From Pseudomonas sp. Teo4 (GTDB lineage Bacteria; Pseudomonadota; Gammaproteobacteria; Pseudomonadales; Pseudomonadaceae): a stretch of DNA of 64,000 nt. The translations under genes and the position numbers were made by a program. Shown one piece after another: positions 34,465 through 44,605 of this stretch. Each line of letters opens with the position of its first letter. Within the stretch, counting starts at the first letter, position 1. Location of the stretch: contig NZ_JAXCIL010000001.1 of the NCBI RefSeq assembly GCF_034387475.1, forward strand, positions 1,364,001 to 1,428,000, written 5' to 3'. Under the pieces are notes generated by a model. That model was not told the DNA's origin, made no database searches, and saw only the letters and a list, made by a program, of their open reading frames with translations.

Positions 34465-35369
34465 ACAGGCGTCGCATCCAGCGTATCGACGAACAGGTCG
34501 ATGACGCGTTCCAGAGGTCGGTCGTAATCGTGTGTGTGCGGCACCAGTGGCAGCGGGCTGAGCAGCTCCAGGTGCAACGGGGCCTGCGCCGTGCCGCTGA
34601 GCAAGCGGTAGGCATTGCTGCTGTGGCGCGACGGGAAGCAGAACAGCGTCGGGTGCATGAAGTCGTCGGCCAACAGGCTCACGGCGGGCACACCACGGCT
34701 GGCGCCCAGGCGCGTCAGCCAGGTCTGCCACAGGTCTGCGGTCGGGTTTTTCAGGCCGCGCTCGGCGGGCAACGGCAGCTCGATGCCACCCTGGTAATCG
34801 CCGTTCAACGCGCCGGCCACGCTTCGCAGGTGGGCCAGTGCCGTGGTGCTGTCAAACGTCGGCCAGGAACCCTGCAGGGCGCGGGCGATGTCGCTGAAGC
34901 TGAAGTCATGCAGGAACTTGGCATGAACCCGGCGGAACAGGTCCAGGTCCTGGCCATGCAACGGTCGCAGGGCCTTGATGCGCTCGAACAGCGCAGCACA
35001 GTCGGTGCCTTGCACGGCCTGGTGCAGCAATGGCTTGATCTGGGCGCTGAACAGTTCACCCAGGGTGAACGGGTTGTGCAGCGCTTCACCTTCCTGGCCC
35101 TTGAGCAGTTGGAAGATGAAGAACGGGTAGCGCCGCTCGCTGGCATCCCGCGAGCTGAGCAGTCCACCCAGCAGGCGGTTGCCATTGCGCGCCTGGTAAT
35201 TGAAGAAGCACATCGGCAGCCCGTCGAACAGCGCCTGCCAGTCCTCGCGGTGGCGCATGGCCGCCAGCGAGGCCTGCAGCCAGGCGTCGAACTCGCACAC
35301 TTCCTCCGCCGCGCCATGCAGGCTGACGAAGTCGGCGCTGGAGGGGAGCTTGCCGAAGCAACCGATCAT
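34461..35369 (-). CDS. tagF: T6SS regulator TagF
   Basis: The product is 302 residues. The N-terminal domain is the TagF/DUF2094 fold (MIGCFGKLPSSADFVSLHGA, LLGGLLSSRDASERRYPFFI). The remainder carries an extended helical region ending at LDATPV. In P. aeruginosa TagF represses T6SS activity independently of, but in the same pathway as, the PpkA/PppA threonine phosphorylation switch; neither kinase nor phosphatase is in this window. It overlaps tssM (ATG over TGA) upstream and the TssM-OmpA gene downstream, so all three are coupled. Confidence 0.88.
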   Translation of the reverse strand: MIGCFGKLPSSADFVSLHGAAEEVCEFDAWLQASLAAMRHREDWQALFDGLPMCFFNYQARNGNRLLGGLLSSRDASERRYPFFIFQLLKGQEGEALHNPFTLGELFSAQIKPLLHQAVQGTDCAALFERIKALRPLHGQDLDLFRRVHAKFLHDFSFSDIARALQGSWPTFDSTTALAHLRSVAGALNGDYQGGIELPLPAERGLKNPTADLWQTWLTRLGASRGVPAVSLLADDFMHPTLFCFPSRHSSNAYRLLSGTAQAPLHLELLSPLPLVPHTHDYDRPLERVIDLFVDTLDATPV

Positions 35370-38300
35370 CGTGCGCCCCTGCTGTCATTGAGCGCGCTCA
35401 GGGCCTTGACCTCGCCCAGGTCGGTCAACTTCACCCCACCGAAGTTGCGCACCACCAGGCTCACGCGGCCATTGGCGGTGTTCCAGCTGAAGCGCTGCTG
35501 GATGCCATCGAGGTCATCGACGCGGGCGCTTTCGTTCATCCGCAACAAGCCCCAGCGGCCCGGGAAGTCGAACACGGTGACGCGGGCGCCGCTGAGGGTG
35601 ACCACATCCAGGCGTGCGCCCGGGGCGTTGCCGGTGCCTGGCCAGGCGAAGCGGCTCCAGCTGGTGCGGCCGTTGCGGTAATGCTGCTCCTGGCCATCGA
35701 GGGTGAAGACGATGTCGGTGAAGTTCGCCGAAGGCTCCAGCATGATCTCGAAACCATTGTCGCGGTCGGACAGGCTGGCGATAACCTGGCCCACGGAGCT
35801 GGCCTTGTCGATGCTGGCGAGCATGCCGGGGTTGACCAGCGCCGGCGACTTGCCGCTGCTCAGGCCCAGGCCCTCGCCAGCGGACAGGTTGCCGATTTCG
35901 TTGCGTTTGAAGGTCGGCAGCAGGCCGCTGTCAGGGTCGACGAAACGTTGCAGGTCTTTGACCGACGCTTCGTTGCGGCTGCCGCTGGCAATCGGGTAAC
36001 GGTGCGCCATGACCTGTTCCCAAGGCTTGGCCACCTGCTGCGCCCAGGCCTTGGCAATCTGCTGGCCGGCCGGGTCGCGCAGGGTCTCCCAGGCATACTG
36101 GATGGGCAGGCTGAACAACCCCTGCAGCGATTGCGACAGCCCGTCCTGGCTGGTGTCGACGCTGGTTTCCACGTAGTTGCGTACGGTGGTCACTTCACTC
36201 GGCTGGCCTTCCAGGGTTTCGCTGATCAGCAGCTTGCTGCTCTTGCCCACGTCCTGGGAACGCTGGATGTTGTTCATGCGCACCTTGAGTTTGCGCAGGG
36301 CGGCCAGGTAGCGGTCCATGATGGTGCTGTCGGCGCCTTCGGCATTGTGCTCGGCGAACACCCGCGACACCGGCTCGAAGCGCTTGGCCAGGCTGCCATC
36401 GTCAACGGCGGGCAACACCGGCGCCACGGCGGCGGGCAGGGCGTCCTTGGCGTCGAACAGGCCGCTGACCTTGCTCCAGAAGCCGTCCTCGCGAGGGCTG
36501 CCTGGGGCCAAGGCCTCACGTTGCAGCGGCAGGTCCCAGCGGGTGTTGTCGTTGACCGCCGCCAGCAGGTTTTTCACGGGCGAGTTCTGCACGTCGCTGA
36601 GCAGTCCGAGCTGCTCGGTGGCCGACGCCAGGTCGGCGAAGTGGCGCACGCCGACGCTGCTGACCATCTTGTACCAGGCCTGGGTGTAGTCGCGTTTGTA
36701 GCGGGCCATGAACTCGCGCACGAAGTTGGCCTTCTGCACCAGGGCATCGCCGCCTTCGCCATCGAGCACCCAGTCGGACTCGTTGCGCAGGTTGCCCGAG
36801 ACCAGCTTGATCAGCTCGGGTTTGACGAAGGTGTCCCAGCCCTGGCGGGTGTAGATCGCCGGCACACCGGCCGAGCTGAACAGCAGCGCGCGGCCAGGCA
36901 TCGGCACCAGGTCATTGAGGGACAGGGCCGGGAACTGACGGCTCGACTCAAGCTGCAGGCGCAGGTATTCACGGTCGACCAGGGAGCTGGAGATCATGAA
37001 CGACTTCAGGTTCTGCCGGGTTTCGCTGATCAGTTGTTCGTTGCGGGGCAGCGAGGGCGCCTGGCCCTGTTCCAGCAGCTGGACGTAAAGCGGCGCGTTC
37101 TCTGCGATCACGCCCGGGTCGGCAGGCGTGCCCTCGCTGCTGGCGCTGGCGCTGGCCCAGGCCTGGGGCAGGCTGGCGGCGACGAAGGCAGGGTCCGGGT
37201 GGGCCTGGGGTTCGGTCAGCAAAAGGTACAGCTTGAGGGTGTTATAAGCCTCGATGATCGACGCCACCTGTTGTTCGTCCAGGCGCCCGAGCATCTCTTC
37301 GGACAGCGACAGCCCACCGGTGGTGGCCGATAGCTCGGCCGCGTCGCTGGCGGTGGCCAGGTTGACCTTGGCCGCATAGGCGCCGGCGCGGGTAGTGTTC
37401 AGTGCCGCCTGGGCCTTGGCTGCCAGGCGCGGCGCCTGGAGCTTGCCGTTGCGGTTTCTGCGCGGCGTCGGGGCGGGGGTGAACTCCAGCGCCTGGTTGA
37501 TACCGTTGGCGAAGGTGTTGAAGGCGCGCATCTGTACTTGCAGGTTGCGGGCGATCGGCTCCAGGGCCTGGCTGCGCAACTGCTCCAGGTAGGCGCTGCG
37601 GGCGACGTCGTGAATCGCCTCGCCATGGTACAGGCCGGCACTCATCGACAGCGGAACACCCTGCAGGCGATGCGCTTCATAAGTCGCCATTTGCCCACGC
37701 AGCACTTCCAGGCCCTTGCCGGCGGCCAGCAATTGCTCGCGGTCGGCCGCTTGCTCGATTTCGACCAATTGCCCGCGCACCTGCGCAAGCCATTGACGGT
37801 TATTGGCGAACGACAGCGCCTGCCAACCGATGAACACCACCCCGGCGGCGGCCGCCAGGCCCAATAGCAGCGGGCTGAACGAAGCCTGACGGCCCAGGCG
37901 CGACTGGTAGAGGGTGAGGTCGCGATCCGGGAAGATCACCCGGCGGAATGTGTCGGTAATGAAGTAGCTGCGGTTGCTGGTGGCCTTACCACTGCTTTGG
38001 CCAGCGTTATCCTGGGCCGTCTGCAGGGCGAAGGTGTCGGCGATGGCATCCTCATACACCTGGCCCAGCTGCTGGTTGGTCTGCAGGGCGCTGGTGAAGT
38101 ACAGGCCGCGTAACAGCAGTGGGGCTGCACCTCGGTGGCCTTGGGTGAAGTGCTCAAGGAACTGCTCCAGCACGCCGCCCAGTTCGGCGAAGTACTGCGG
38201 GAAGCTCAACAGGCTGCTGTCGGCCTGCGCGCCCAGGGCTACCAGTTGCGCATCGACATGCTGGCGAACGTGGCGCTGCAGGTTCTTCAGGCGCGTGGCG

Positions 38301-39181
38301 AGCACGGTGTGCAGGCCTTGGTTGCGGATTTCCGCCAGGCCGAAGGTCATGCCCAGCGGTTGCTGGCGATCGTGCAGGTCCAAACCTTCGAAGGCCTGGC
38401 TGAATCCGGGCAACTGGTCGGTCTTGCTCAGCATCAGGTAGACCGGTGGGTTGGCGTCCAGGCACTCGGCGTACTCTTCGACCCGCGCCACCAGTTGCGC
38501 GGCCAAGGCGTTGCGTTCATCGCTGCTGGCAGCCAGCAGCTCCGGCAGGCTGACCACCAGCACCAGGCCATTGATCGCGGCCTTGCCACGCTGCTTGCGC
38601 AGCATGCGCAGGAATGCCGAGAACTCGCTGGCCGACTGGTCGTCGCGCAGGTAGCGGCCAGCGGTGTCGATCATCACCGCGTCCGGGCTGAAGTACCAGT
38701 CGCAGTGCTGGGTGCCGCTTTCGCTGTCGCTGGCCGTGGCGATGCTGGCCGACAGCCCCGAGTGGGTCAGCAGCGAGGTCTTGCCGGCTGCCGACATGCC
38801 AATTACCAGGTACCAGGGCAGGTCCGACAGCGCCGCCTTGCCGCCACCCCCGGCAGAACGGTCGGTGCGCAGCATGGCAATGGCGTGCTTGAGGCGTTCG
38901 CGCAGCACCTGCTGGTCACGGAACTCGCCGGTGGCATTCCACGAACGGTCGACCTCGATCTGCAGCAGGTTCTCCAGGTTGTGCTCGGCGCGGATGCGCT
39001 GGTACTGGCGCAGCACGATCACCAGCAGGAAGCAGGCACTGACGATGGCCAGGGCTTCAGGCACATGGTGGCGCACCCAGGGCAGCAGCGGGGCTGCCAG
39101 CCAGCAGATCAAAAGGCTCGCCAGCCACAGCAGTGGCAGGAGAATCCAGAAACTCTTCAACAGACGCAGTAATGTTTTCAT
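35366..39181 (-). CDS. tssM: T6SS membrane-complex protein TssM (IcmF)
   Basis: The product is 1271 residues, full length. Two N-terminal helices (about 11-34 and 43-60) are followed by a cytoplasmic NTPase-like domain with an intact Walker A, GMSAAGKT (128-135). A third helix near 440 (LLLGLAAAAGVVFIGWQAL) leads to the large periplasmic part. The C-terminal beta region (GQEQHYRNGRTSWSRFAWPG) binds TssJ and the outer membrane. TssM with TssL and TssJ makes the trans-envelope channel. It lies 30 bases after tssL and overlaps tagF. Confidence 0.95.
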   Translation of the reverse strand: MKTLLRLLKSFWILLPLLWLASLLICWLAAPLLPWVRHHVPEALAIVSACFLLVIVLRQYQRIRAEHNLENLLQIEVDRSWNATGEFRDQQVLRERLKHAIAMLRTDRSAGGGGKAALSDLPWYLVIGMSAAGKTSLLTHSGLSASIATASDSESGTQHCDWYFSPDAVMIDTAGRYLRDDQSASEFSAFLRMLRKQRGKAAINGLVLVVSLPELLAASSDERNALAAQLVARVEEYAECLDANPPVYLMLSKTDQLPGFSQAFEGLDLHDRQQPLGMTFGLAEIRNQGLHTVLATRLKNLQRHVRQHVDAQLVALGAQADSSLLSFPQYFAELGGVLEQFLEHFTQGHRGAAPLLLRGLYFTSALQTNQQLGQVYEDAIADTFALQTAQDNAGQSSGKATSNRSYFITDTFRRVIFPDRDLTLYQSRLGRQASFSPLLLGLAAAAGVVFIGWQALSFANNRQWLAQVRGQLVEIEQAADREQLLAAGKGLEVLRGQMATYEAHRLQGVPLSMSAGLYHGEAIHDVARSAYLEQLRSQALEPIARNLQVQMRAFNTFANGINQALEFTPAPTPRRNRNGKLQAPRLAAKAQAALNTTRAGAYAAKVNLATASDAAELSATTGGLSLSEEMLGRLDEQQVASIIEAYNTLKLYLLLTEPQAHPDPAFVAASLPQAWASASASSEGTPADPGVIAENAPLYVQLLEQGQAPSLPRNEQLISETRQNLKSFMISSSLVDREYLRLQLESSRQFPALSLNDLVPMPGRALLFSSAGVPAIYTRQGWDTFVKPELIKLVSGNLRNESDWVLDGEGGDALVQKANFVREFMARYKRDYTQAWYKMVSSVGVRHFADLASATEQLGLLSDVQNSPVKNLLAAVNDNTRWDLPLQREALAPGSPREDGFWSKVSGLFDAKDALPAAVAPVLPAVDDGSLAKRFEPVSRVFAEHNAEGADSTIMDRYLAALRKLKVRMNNIQRSQDVGKSSKLLISETLEGQPSEVTTVRNYVETSVDTSQDGLSQSLQGLFSLPIQYAWETLRDPAGQQIAKAWAQQVAKPWEQVMAHRYPIASGSRNEASVKDLQRFVDPDSGLLPTFKRNEIGNLSAGEGLGLSSGKSPALVNPGMLASIDKASSVGQVIASLSDRDNGFEIMLEPSANFTDIVFTLDGQEQHYRNGRTSWSRFAWPGTGNAPGARLDVVTLSGARVTVFDFPGRWGLLRMNESARVDDLDGIQQRFSWNTANGRVSLVVRNFGGVKLTDLGEVKALSALNDSRGAR

Positions 39182-39211
39182 GTCTTCCTGACTCGGCTAC
39201 CTGGAAACGGC

Positions 39212-39925
39212 TCAGGCACTGAACAGCTGGCGGATTTGCTCGGCGAGGGCGGCGACGTCCTTGTCCAGCAACCAATCGAGGGTCAGGTACACCGCAAGGC
39301 AGACCAGGGCGATGAAGGCCAGGTAGACCCACAGCGGTACTTCGTGACGCAGCATCTGTGACACCTGGTCAGGCAGCGCCCAGTCCGGCGACAGGGTTTT
39401 CGGCGGTTTGCGGTAGCGGGCGATGTCCTGGCCCAAGGTGTTGGCCAGATAGCGCAACTGGTCTTTCTGGCCGAGGCTGAACTTGCCTTCGAAACCCAAG
39501 GCCAGGCACAGGTGGTAGACCTCCAGCACATCGAGGTTCTGCCGGGTGTCGACGCGCAGCGCATCGACCTTCTCGAAGAAGCCTTGGCCGGCCAGGTGCA
39601 CGCCGAAGTAGCGGAACTGCAGCGGTTGCAGCTCGAAGTGGCGGCGCAGGTCGTTGTCGCCGGAGCGCAGCACGCTTTCGTCGAGGAAGGCGCACAGCGC
39701 GTACTGGGTGTCCTTGACCTGCTCGACGCTGTAGTTGGCGGCGCGGGCATCACGCTCAAGCTGGTCGAAGAAGCGTTCGACGCTGGCCTCGAACGCCTTG
39801 ACCGAGGTGACCTGACGGCCACGGCGGACGATCAGCGCCATGCTGATGAAATCCTGCACCAGGTCCTTGAGGGACGGTTTGTCGTCGGCGGCCGCGACGG
39901 CGCCCTGCAATACAGCTTCGGTCAT
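39212..39925 (-). CDS. tssL: T6SS membrane-complex protein TssL (DotU)
   Basis: The product is 237 residues. The cytoplasmic DotU helical domain is intact (CAFLDESVLRSGDNDLRRHF, FEGKFSLGQKDQLRYL). One C-terminal membrane helix lies at about 199-220 (LAFIALVCLAVYLTL), followed by only about 17 residues. Many TssL proteins carry a periplasmic OmpA-like domain after that helix and this one does not. That fits with the OmpA domain being on the TssM-like paralogue downstream. Its ATG overlaps the tssK stop by four bases. Confidence 0.94.
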   Translation of the reverse strand: MTEAVLQGAVAAADDKPSLKDLVQDFISMALIVRRGRQVTSVKAFEASVERFFDQLERDARAANYSVEQVKDTQYALCAFLDESVLRSGDNDLRRHFELQPLQFRYFGVHLAGQGFFEKVDALRVDTRQNLDVLEVYHLCLALGFEGKFSLGQKDQLRYLANTLGQDIARYRKPPKTLSPDWALPDQVSQMLRHEVPLWVYLAFIALVCLAVYLTLDWLLDKDVAALAEQIRQLFSA

Positions 39926-41265
39926 TTGAGCACCGCCATCAGTTCAAGCTTGAGGTTGGTAAAGGCGCTGGGCGCGTAGAAGCAGATGGCTTGCGCGTCC
40001 ATCATGCGTTCGTACACCGGCCCATGGGGTTCGATGGCGAAGTACTGGTTGTCCAGACGCACCGGAATGGCATTGGGTAGCCGCGCGGCATGGTTGAGGG
40101 TGACGCCGGGCATGGCGCTGTTGACCACCACTTCGATGTCTTCCGGCGAGCCGACCTTGAACGCCCGTGGTACCAGCTCCAGCAGGCTGGCGCCGGGCAT
40201 GTCGGCATGCACCGCGATGTAGAAGTCCGCCTCGGCCAGGCGTGGGTCGCGCAACTGGCCTTGCCAGTGCGACGGCTTGGTCTGGTTGAGGCTGATGACG
40301 ATGCACTGGTTCGGCACCACATTGTCGAGCATCACCCGGATCATCTCGTCGAGCTTGACCAGCGACGCAGCGGGGTCGTGGTGGTCGTACTCGGGGATAT
40401 CGCTGAGCTGGACATCGAGGCTGAAGGTCAGCAGTCCACCGGCAAGGTCGGCCAGGAACAGATACAGGCGCTCCGGGTGCAGCCGTGGGTGGGCCAGCAG
40501 ATGCGCCAGTTGTGGGTGGGCGCGGTTGACCGTGTTGAGTAGCCAGAACAGCGTCACGTCGCTGGAGCCGAACTCGGCGATCTGGTCGGCGCGCTCGCGG
40601 CGACGGCCCGACAGCGCTTTGCTCTTGGACTGCAAGGCGCCCAGCAGGCGCTTGCCGATGCTCGCCAGGGTCTCGTGGCTGCCCAGGTGCAGAGTAGGGT
40701 GAACGAAGTGCGGGTCCAGGCTGAAGCCGCCCATGCTGTTGCGGGTCAGCTTGGCCAGCGGGCAATGGCTGTAGCCATCGAGGCTGTCGCCGTCGACCAG
40801 CAGCACCACGTTCAGGCGCAGGCTGGTGATCTCGTTTTCCAGCTCGCCTTCGTTGAGGTCGGGCAGGGTGTCGAACTGCTTGCGAAAACGCCGGGCGGCC
40901 TGTTGCACCTGGCCGTCCTCGACGTAGTTCAGGCCAAACGGCTCGGGCAGCTTCAGTGCGGCATACACCTTCAGGTCATTGGCCTTGAGCAGGTCCTTGA
41001 GGTCACGGGCGGCGGGCAGCGGGTCGTGCTGCGGCGCGTCGTAAAGGCTGCCGTCGGGGAACACCAGTTTCAGGCGTTTGAGCTGCAGCGATCCGTTGGC
41101 CAGGGCATCTTCGTCCACCTGCAAGGTCTGCACGCCCCAATGGAACGGGGTGCCGCGCAAGGTGGCCTCGGCCAACTGGTGCTGGTGAAATTCATCCTGG
41201 TACTGGAAGTGCTGGGGCAGCAGGAACATGCCTTCCGACCACATCACCCGGCTCTGCTTGCTCAT
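39922..41265 (-). CDS. tssK: T6SS baseplate protein TssK
   Basis: The product is 447 residues. It starts with the family hallmark RVMWSEGMFLLPQHFQYQDE. Later family blocks are VLLVDGDSLDGYSHCPLAKL, VQLSDIPEYDHHDPAASLVK and the C-terminal HADMPGASLLELVPRAFKVG. TssK is a trimeric adaptor that connects the baseplate (TssEFG, VgrG) to TssL and TssM. The gene sits between tssJ and tssL with 4-base overlaps on both sides, which supports strict co-translation of the membrane-complex/adaptor set. Confidence 0.95.
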   Translation of the reverse strand: MSKQSRVMWSEGMFLLPQHFQYQDEFHQHQLAEATLRGTPFHWGVQTLQVDEDALANGSLQLKRLKLVFPDGSLYDAPQHDPLPAARDLKDLLKANDLKVYAALKLPEPFGLNYVEDGQVQQAARRFRKQFDTLPDLNEGELENEITSLRLNVVLLVDGDSLDGYSHCPLAKLTRNSMGGFSLDPHFVHPTLHLGSHETLASIGKRLLGALQSKSKALSGRRRERADQIAEFGSSDVTLFWLLNTVNRAHPQLAHLLAHPRLHPERLYLFLADLAGGLLTFSLDVQLSDIPEYDHHDPAASLVKLDEMIRVMLDNVVPNQCIVISLNQTKPSHWQGQLRDPRLAEADFYIAVHADMPGASLLELVPRAFKVGSPEDIEVVVNSAMPGVTLNHAARLPNAIPVRLDNQYFAIEPHGPVYERMMDAQAICFYAPSAFTNLKLELMAVLK

Positions 41266-41984
41266 TTGACGCTATCCACTAAAGAGTTGAAGGTTGAATC
41301 CACGGCGTTCTGCGCCGATTGGCCGGCGACATCAGCGGCTTTGTCGATCGCCGCGTCCTGCACTTTTTCAGCCAGGGTCTTTTCCAGCGCCCGCTGCTTT
41401 TCGGCGGTGGCCACCTGTTCGGCGGTGGGGGGCTTGTTCAGCACATCGACACCCCGCACGGCGGTGATGTCGGTGTTGTCCACCAGAATGCGCAGGCCGT
41501 CGGACGAGAACCAGATACCGTCCTTGCGCAGCGATTCGGCGTCGAAAGCCACCTTCCAGCGGGCGTTTTCCTCGTTGCGGAAGAACGCCGCGACGCCCAC
41601 GTAACGCGCAGTCTTGGCCAGCGGCCACTGGTCGATCTGGCCGATGCCTGGCAGCAGGGTGATTTCGCGGGCCTCCACCAGGGTGTTGCCCAGCGCTTTA
41701 TCCGGCGCCTCCCACAGGGTGTCGGCGTCGCTGGCGGCGAAGCGCTCGAGGTCGGTCAGCTGGTACACCCGCAGCACTACCGACAGCGGTGTACCGCTGG
41801 CGTCTGGGTTGAGATGGTTGCCGCCGTCGGAGGTGAGGATGACCTTCTCGCTGTCGGCCAGCATGTCGGCCGCCCAGCTGTCGTCCATACGCTTGCCGAT
41901 CCGGTCGGTAACGCCGCAGCCAGCCAGCGCCAGCAGCAATGCGGCGGCGGTCAGGCGTTTGAGGGCGGTGTGTCGGTTGTCCAT
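41262..41984 (-). CDS. tssJ: T6SS outer-membrane lipoprotein TssJ
   Basis: The product is 240 residues. The lipoprotein signal ends in LAGC (Cys23). The beta-sandwich TssJ core follows (GTPLSVVLRVYQLTDLERFA, LVEAREITLLPGIGQIDQWP, ARYVGVAAFFRNEENARWKV). After the core, from about residue 165, there is a charged helical tail (EQVATAEKQRALEKTLAEKV) longer than in classical TssJ (about 160-180 residues). The role of the tail is unknown. TssJ sits in the outer membrane and binds the TssM C-terminus. It overlaps tssK by four bases and lies 23 bases after clpV. Confidence 0.92.
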   Translation of the reverse strand: MDNRHTALKRLTAAALLLALAGCGVTDRIGKRMDDSWAADMLADSEKVILTSDGGNHLNPDASGTPLSVVLRVYQLTDLERFAASDADTLWEAPDKALGNTLVEAREITLLPGIGQIDQWPLAKTARYVGVAAFFRNEENARWKVAFDAESLRKDGIWFSSDGLRILVDNTDITAVRGVDVLNKPPTAEQVATAEKQRALEKTLAEKVQDAAIDKAADVAGQSAQNAVDSTFNSLVDSVK

Positions 41985-42007
41985 GACTGCTTGGCTCCAG
42001 GTTTGCT

Positions 42008-44605
42008 TCAGGCCAGGCGATAGGCGAAACCGCCGTCGCTGCCCAGCTCTACGGTCAGGCGCTCGATTGGCGCGTCCTGGGCCATGCGTTCAAGCACATG
42101 CTGGGCAAGCTCGGGCATCAGGCTGCGCGACAGGATGTTGTCGATGTTGCGCGCGCCGCTGTCGACTTCGGTGCAGCGTGCGGCAATGGCCTTGACCAGG
42201 GCGTGGTCGTAGCTGAGCTCGGCCTGGTGGTTGCGGGCGAAGCGCTTGGCGATGCGCTCGAGCTTGAGCCCGACGATGCGTTCGAGAATCTGGTCCTGCA
42301 CCGGGTAGAACGGCACGATGCTCAAGCGGCCCAGGAAGGCGGGTTTGAACACCCGGTTGAGTTCGTCGCGCAGGCCTTCAACAATGGTCTCCGGTGCTGG
42401 CAGAACTGGAACATTCAGGCAGGTCTGCATGATGTGCTCGGTGCCAGTGTTGGAGGTGAGGATGATCACCGTGTTGCGGAAGTTGATCTCGCGGCCCTCG
42501 CCATCGTCCAGCACGCCCTTGTCGAACACCTGGAAGAACAGCTCCAGCACATCGGGGTGGGCTTTCTCCACTTCATCGAGCAACACCACGCTGTAGGGCT
42601 TGCGCCGTACGGCTTCGGTCAGCACGCCGCCTTCGCCGTAACCGACGTAGCCGGGTGGCGAGCCCTTGAGGCTGGAAACGGTGTGGGCCTCCTGGTACTC
42701 GGACATGTTGATGGTGATCAGGTTGCGCTCACCGCCGTACAGGGTGTCGGCCAGGGCCAGGGCGGTTTCGGTCTTGCCAACGCCACTTGGGCCCAGCAAC
42801 AGGAACACGCCGATGGGTTTGTTCGGGTCTTCCATGCGCGCGCGGGAAATCTTGATGCGCTTGCCGATCTCGTGCAGGGCATGGTCCTGGCCCAGCACGC
42901 GTTCGCCGAGCAGGGCCGGCAGGCGTTGCACGGTGTCGATTTCGTCGCGCAGCATCTTGCCCAATGGAATACCGGTCCAGCCACTGATCACCTGGGCGAT
43001 GGCACTGGCGTCCACCAGGGCATGCACCAGCGGTTGGTCACCTTGCACCTGGGCCAGTTCGCTACGCAGCGCGTTCAGTTGCTGGGCGTCGGCCTCGCTG
43101 GCGCTGTCCAGGGCCTTGAGCTGTTCGACCAGCTCCAGTTCCTGCTGCCATTGTGCGGCCAGGCGTTGTTCCTGGAGTTGTTCGGCCTGCAGGGTTGTTT
43201 GCAACTCGGCCAGGCGGCGGGCATGGTCGTGGCCCTTGTCGGCTTCGTGGCCAAGCACGGCAATTTCAGCCTGCAGGTTGTCGATATGGCGGCGGCTGTC
43301 TTCCAGTGCGCCGGGTTGCGACGATTGCGCCAGGGCGATGCGCGCGCAAGCGGTATCGAGCACGCTGACGGCTTTATCCGGCAACTGGCGGCCGGTGATG
43401 TAGCGGCTGGACAGGCGTACGGCCTGCACCAGCGCTTCGTCCATCACTGCAACCTTGTGGTGCTCGCGCATCTTGCCGAGCAGGCCGCGCAGCATATGGA
43501 TGGCCTTGTCTTCGTCGGGCTCCTCGACCTTGACCACCTGGAAGCGGCGGGCGAGGGCGGCGTCCTTTTCGAAGTACTTCTTGTACTCGGCCCAGGTGGT
43601 GGCGGCGATGGTGCGCAGCTCACCACGGGCCAGCGCGGGTTTGAGCAGGTTGGCGGCGTCGTTCTGCCCGGCCTGGCCACCGGAGCCGATCAGGGTGTGG
43701 GCTTCGTCGATGAACAGGATGATCGGGTGCAGGCTGCGCTTGACCTCTTCGATCACGGCCTTCAGGCGGTTCTCGAACTCACCCTTGACCCCGGCACCGG
43801 CCTGCAGCAGGCCCAGGTCCAGGGTATGCAGGGCCACATCCTTGAGCACGGCCGGCACATCACCTTGGGCGATACGCAGGGCCAGGCCTTCGACCACCGC
43901 GGTTTTGCCCACGCCGGCCTCGCCCGTAAGGATCGGGTTGTTCTGGCGACGACGGGTGAGGATGTCGACCATCTGGCGCACTTCGAACTCGCGGCCAAGC
44001 ACCGGGTCGATGCGGCCTTCGCGAGCGCTTTGGGTGAGGTTGACGGTGTACTGGTCAAGCGCCGGCGTCTTGCCGCCGACCTTGCCCGCACCCAGCACCG
44101 GCGCTGCCGGGCTGGCCAAGGGGCTGGCGAGCCTGGTTTCGGCGCTGCCTTCGACCAGGGCGGCAAGGTTGACGCGCAGGTCATCGGCGTTGATCTTCTC
44201 AAGCTCGGGGGCCGAGGCGACCACTACCCGGCGCAGTTCGGCGTCGTCGAGCAAGGCCTGCAGCAGGTGGCCGGTGCGCACCTGGCCGACACCGAATTCG
44301 ATCGAAGCCAGTAGCCAGGCCTGTTCGATCATGCGGGTGATGTGTGGCGACAGCGCCGGGGTGCGGGTGTTGCCTTTCTTGAAGGTGCCCAGCGCCGTGA
44401 CCAACTGCGCCTGCAAGCGCTCGCTCACCACCTGGTAATGACGCAGGATCGCCGGCAGGTCGCTGTCGCTGTTGTCGAGCAGTTGCAGCAGCAGGTGCTC
44501 CACCTCGACGTCGTAATGGTGTTCCGACAGGCACAGGGCCGCCGCGCTTTCGGTGGCCGTGCGGCTGGTTTCATTGAGCTTGGCGAACAGAGACTTCAGG
44601 TTCAC
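42008..44605 (-). CDS. clpV: T6SS sheath-disassembly ATPase ClpV/TssH
   Basis: The product is 865 residues. An N-terminal Clp repeat domain (about 1-150) is followed by the first AAA+ module with Walker A GEAGVGKT (228-235) and Walker B IILFIDEAHTLIG. A coiled-coil middle region comes next, then the second AAA+ module with Walker A GPSGVGKT near 600 and a D2-small domain. ClpV recycles contracted TssBC sheath. The start is a GTG at 44605 overlapping the tssG stop (GTGA); the frame open upstream to 44992 is the shadow of tssG. The start choice is supported by NLKSLFAKLNETSRTATESA, the usual ClpV opening. Confidence 0.95.
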   Translation of the reverse strand: MNLKSLFAKLNETSRTATESAAALCLSEHHYDVEVEHLLLQLLDNSDSDLPAILRHYQVVSERLQAQLVTALGTFKKGNTRTPALSPHITRMIEQAWLLASIEFGVGQVRTGHLLQALLDDAELRRVVVASAPELEKINADDLRVNLAALVEGSAETRLASPLASPAAPVLGAGKVGGKTPALDQYTVNLTQSAREGRIDPVLGREFEVRQMVDILTRRRQNNPILTGEAGVGKTAVVEGLALRIAQGDVPAVLKDVALHTLDLGLLQAGAGVKGEFENRLKAVIEEVKRSLHPIILFIDEAHTLIGSGGQAGQNDAANLLKPALARGELRTIAATTWAEYKKYFEKDAALARRFQVVKVEEPDEDKAIHMLRGLLGKMREHHKVAVMDEALVQAVRLSSRYITGRQLPDKAVSVLDTACARIALAQSSQPGALEDSRRHIDNLQAEIAVLGHEADKGHDHARRLAELQTTLQAEQLQEQRLAAQWQQELELVEQLKALDSASEADAQQLNALRSELAQVQGDQPLVHALVDASAIAQVISGWTGIPLGKMLRDEIDTVQRLPALLGERVLGQDHALHEIGKRIKISRARMEDPNKPIGVFLLLGPSGVGKTETALALADTLYGGERNLITINMSEYQEAHTVSSLKGSPPGYVGYGEGGVLTEAVRRKPYSVVLLDEVEKAHPDVLELFFQVFDKGVLDDGEGREINFRNTVIILTSNTGTEHIMQTCLNVPVLPAPETIVEGLRDELNRVFKPAFLGRLSIVPFYPVQDQILERIVGLKLERIAKRFARNHQAELSYDHALVKAIAARCTEVDSGARNIDNILSRSLMPELAQHVLERMAQDAPIERLTVELGSDGGFAYRLA

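Noticed and set aside
42098..44314. A 738-codon plus-strand frame opposite clpV
   Set aside because: It is an antisense shadow of a strongly conserved AAA+ gene, with no ribosome-binding site.
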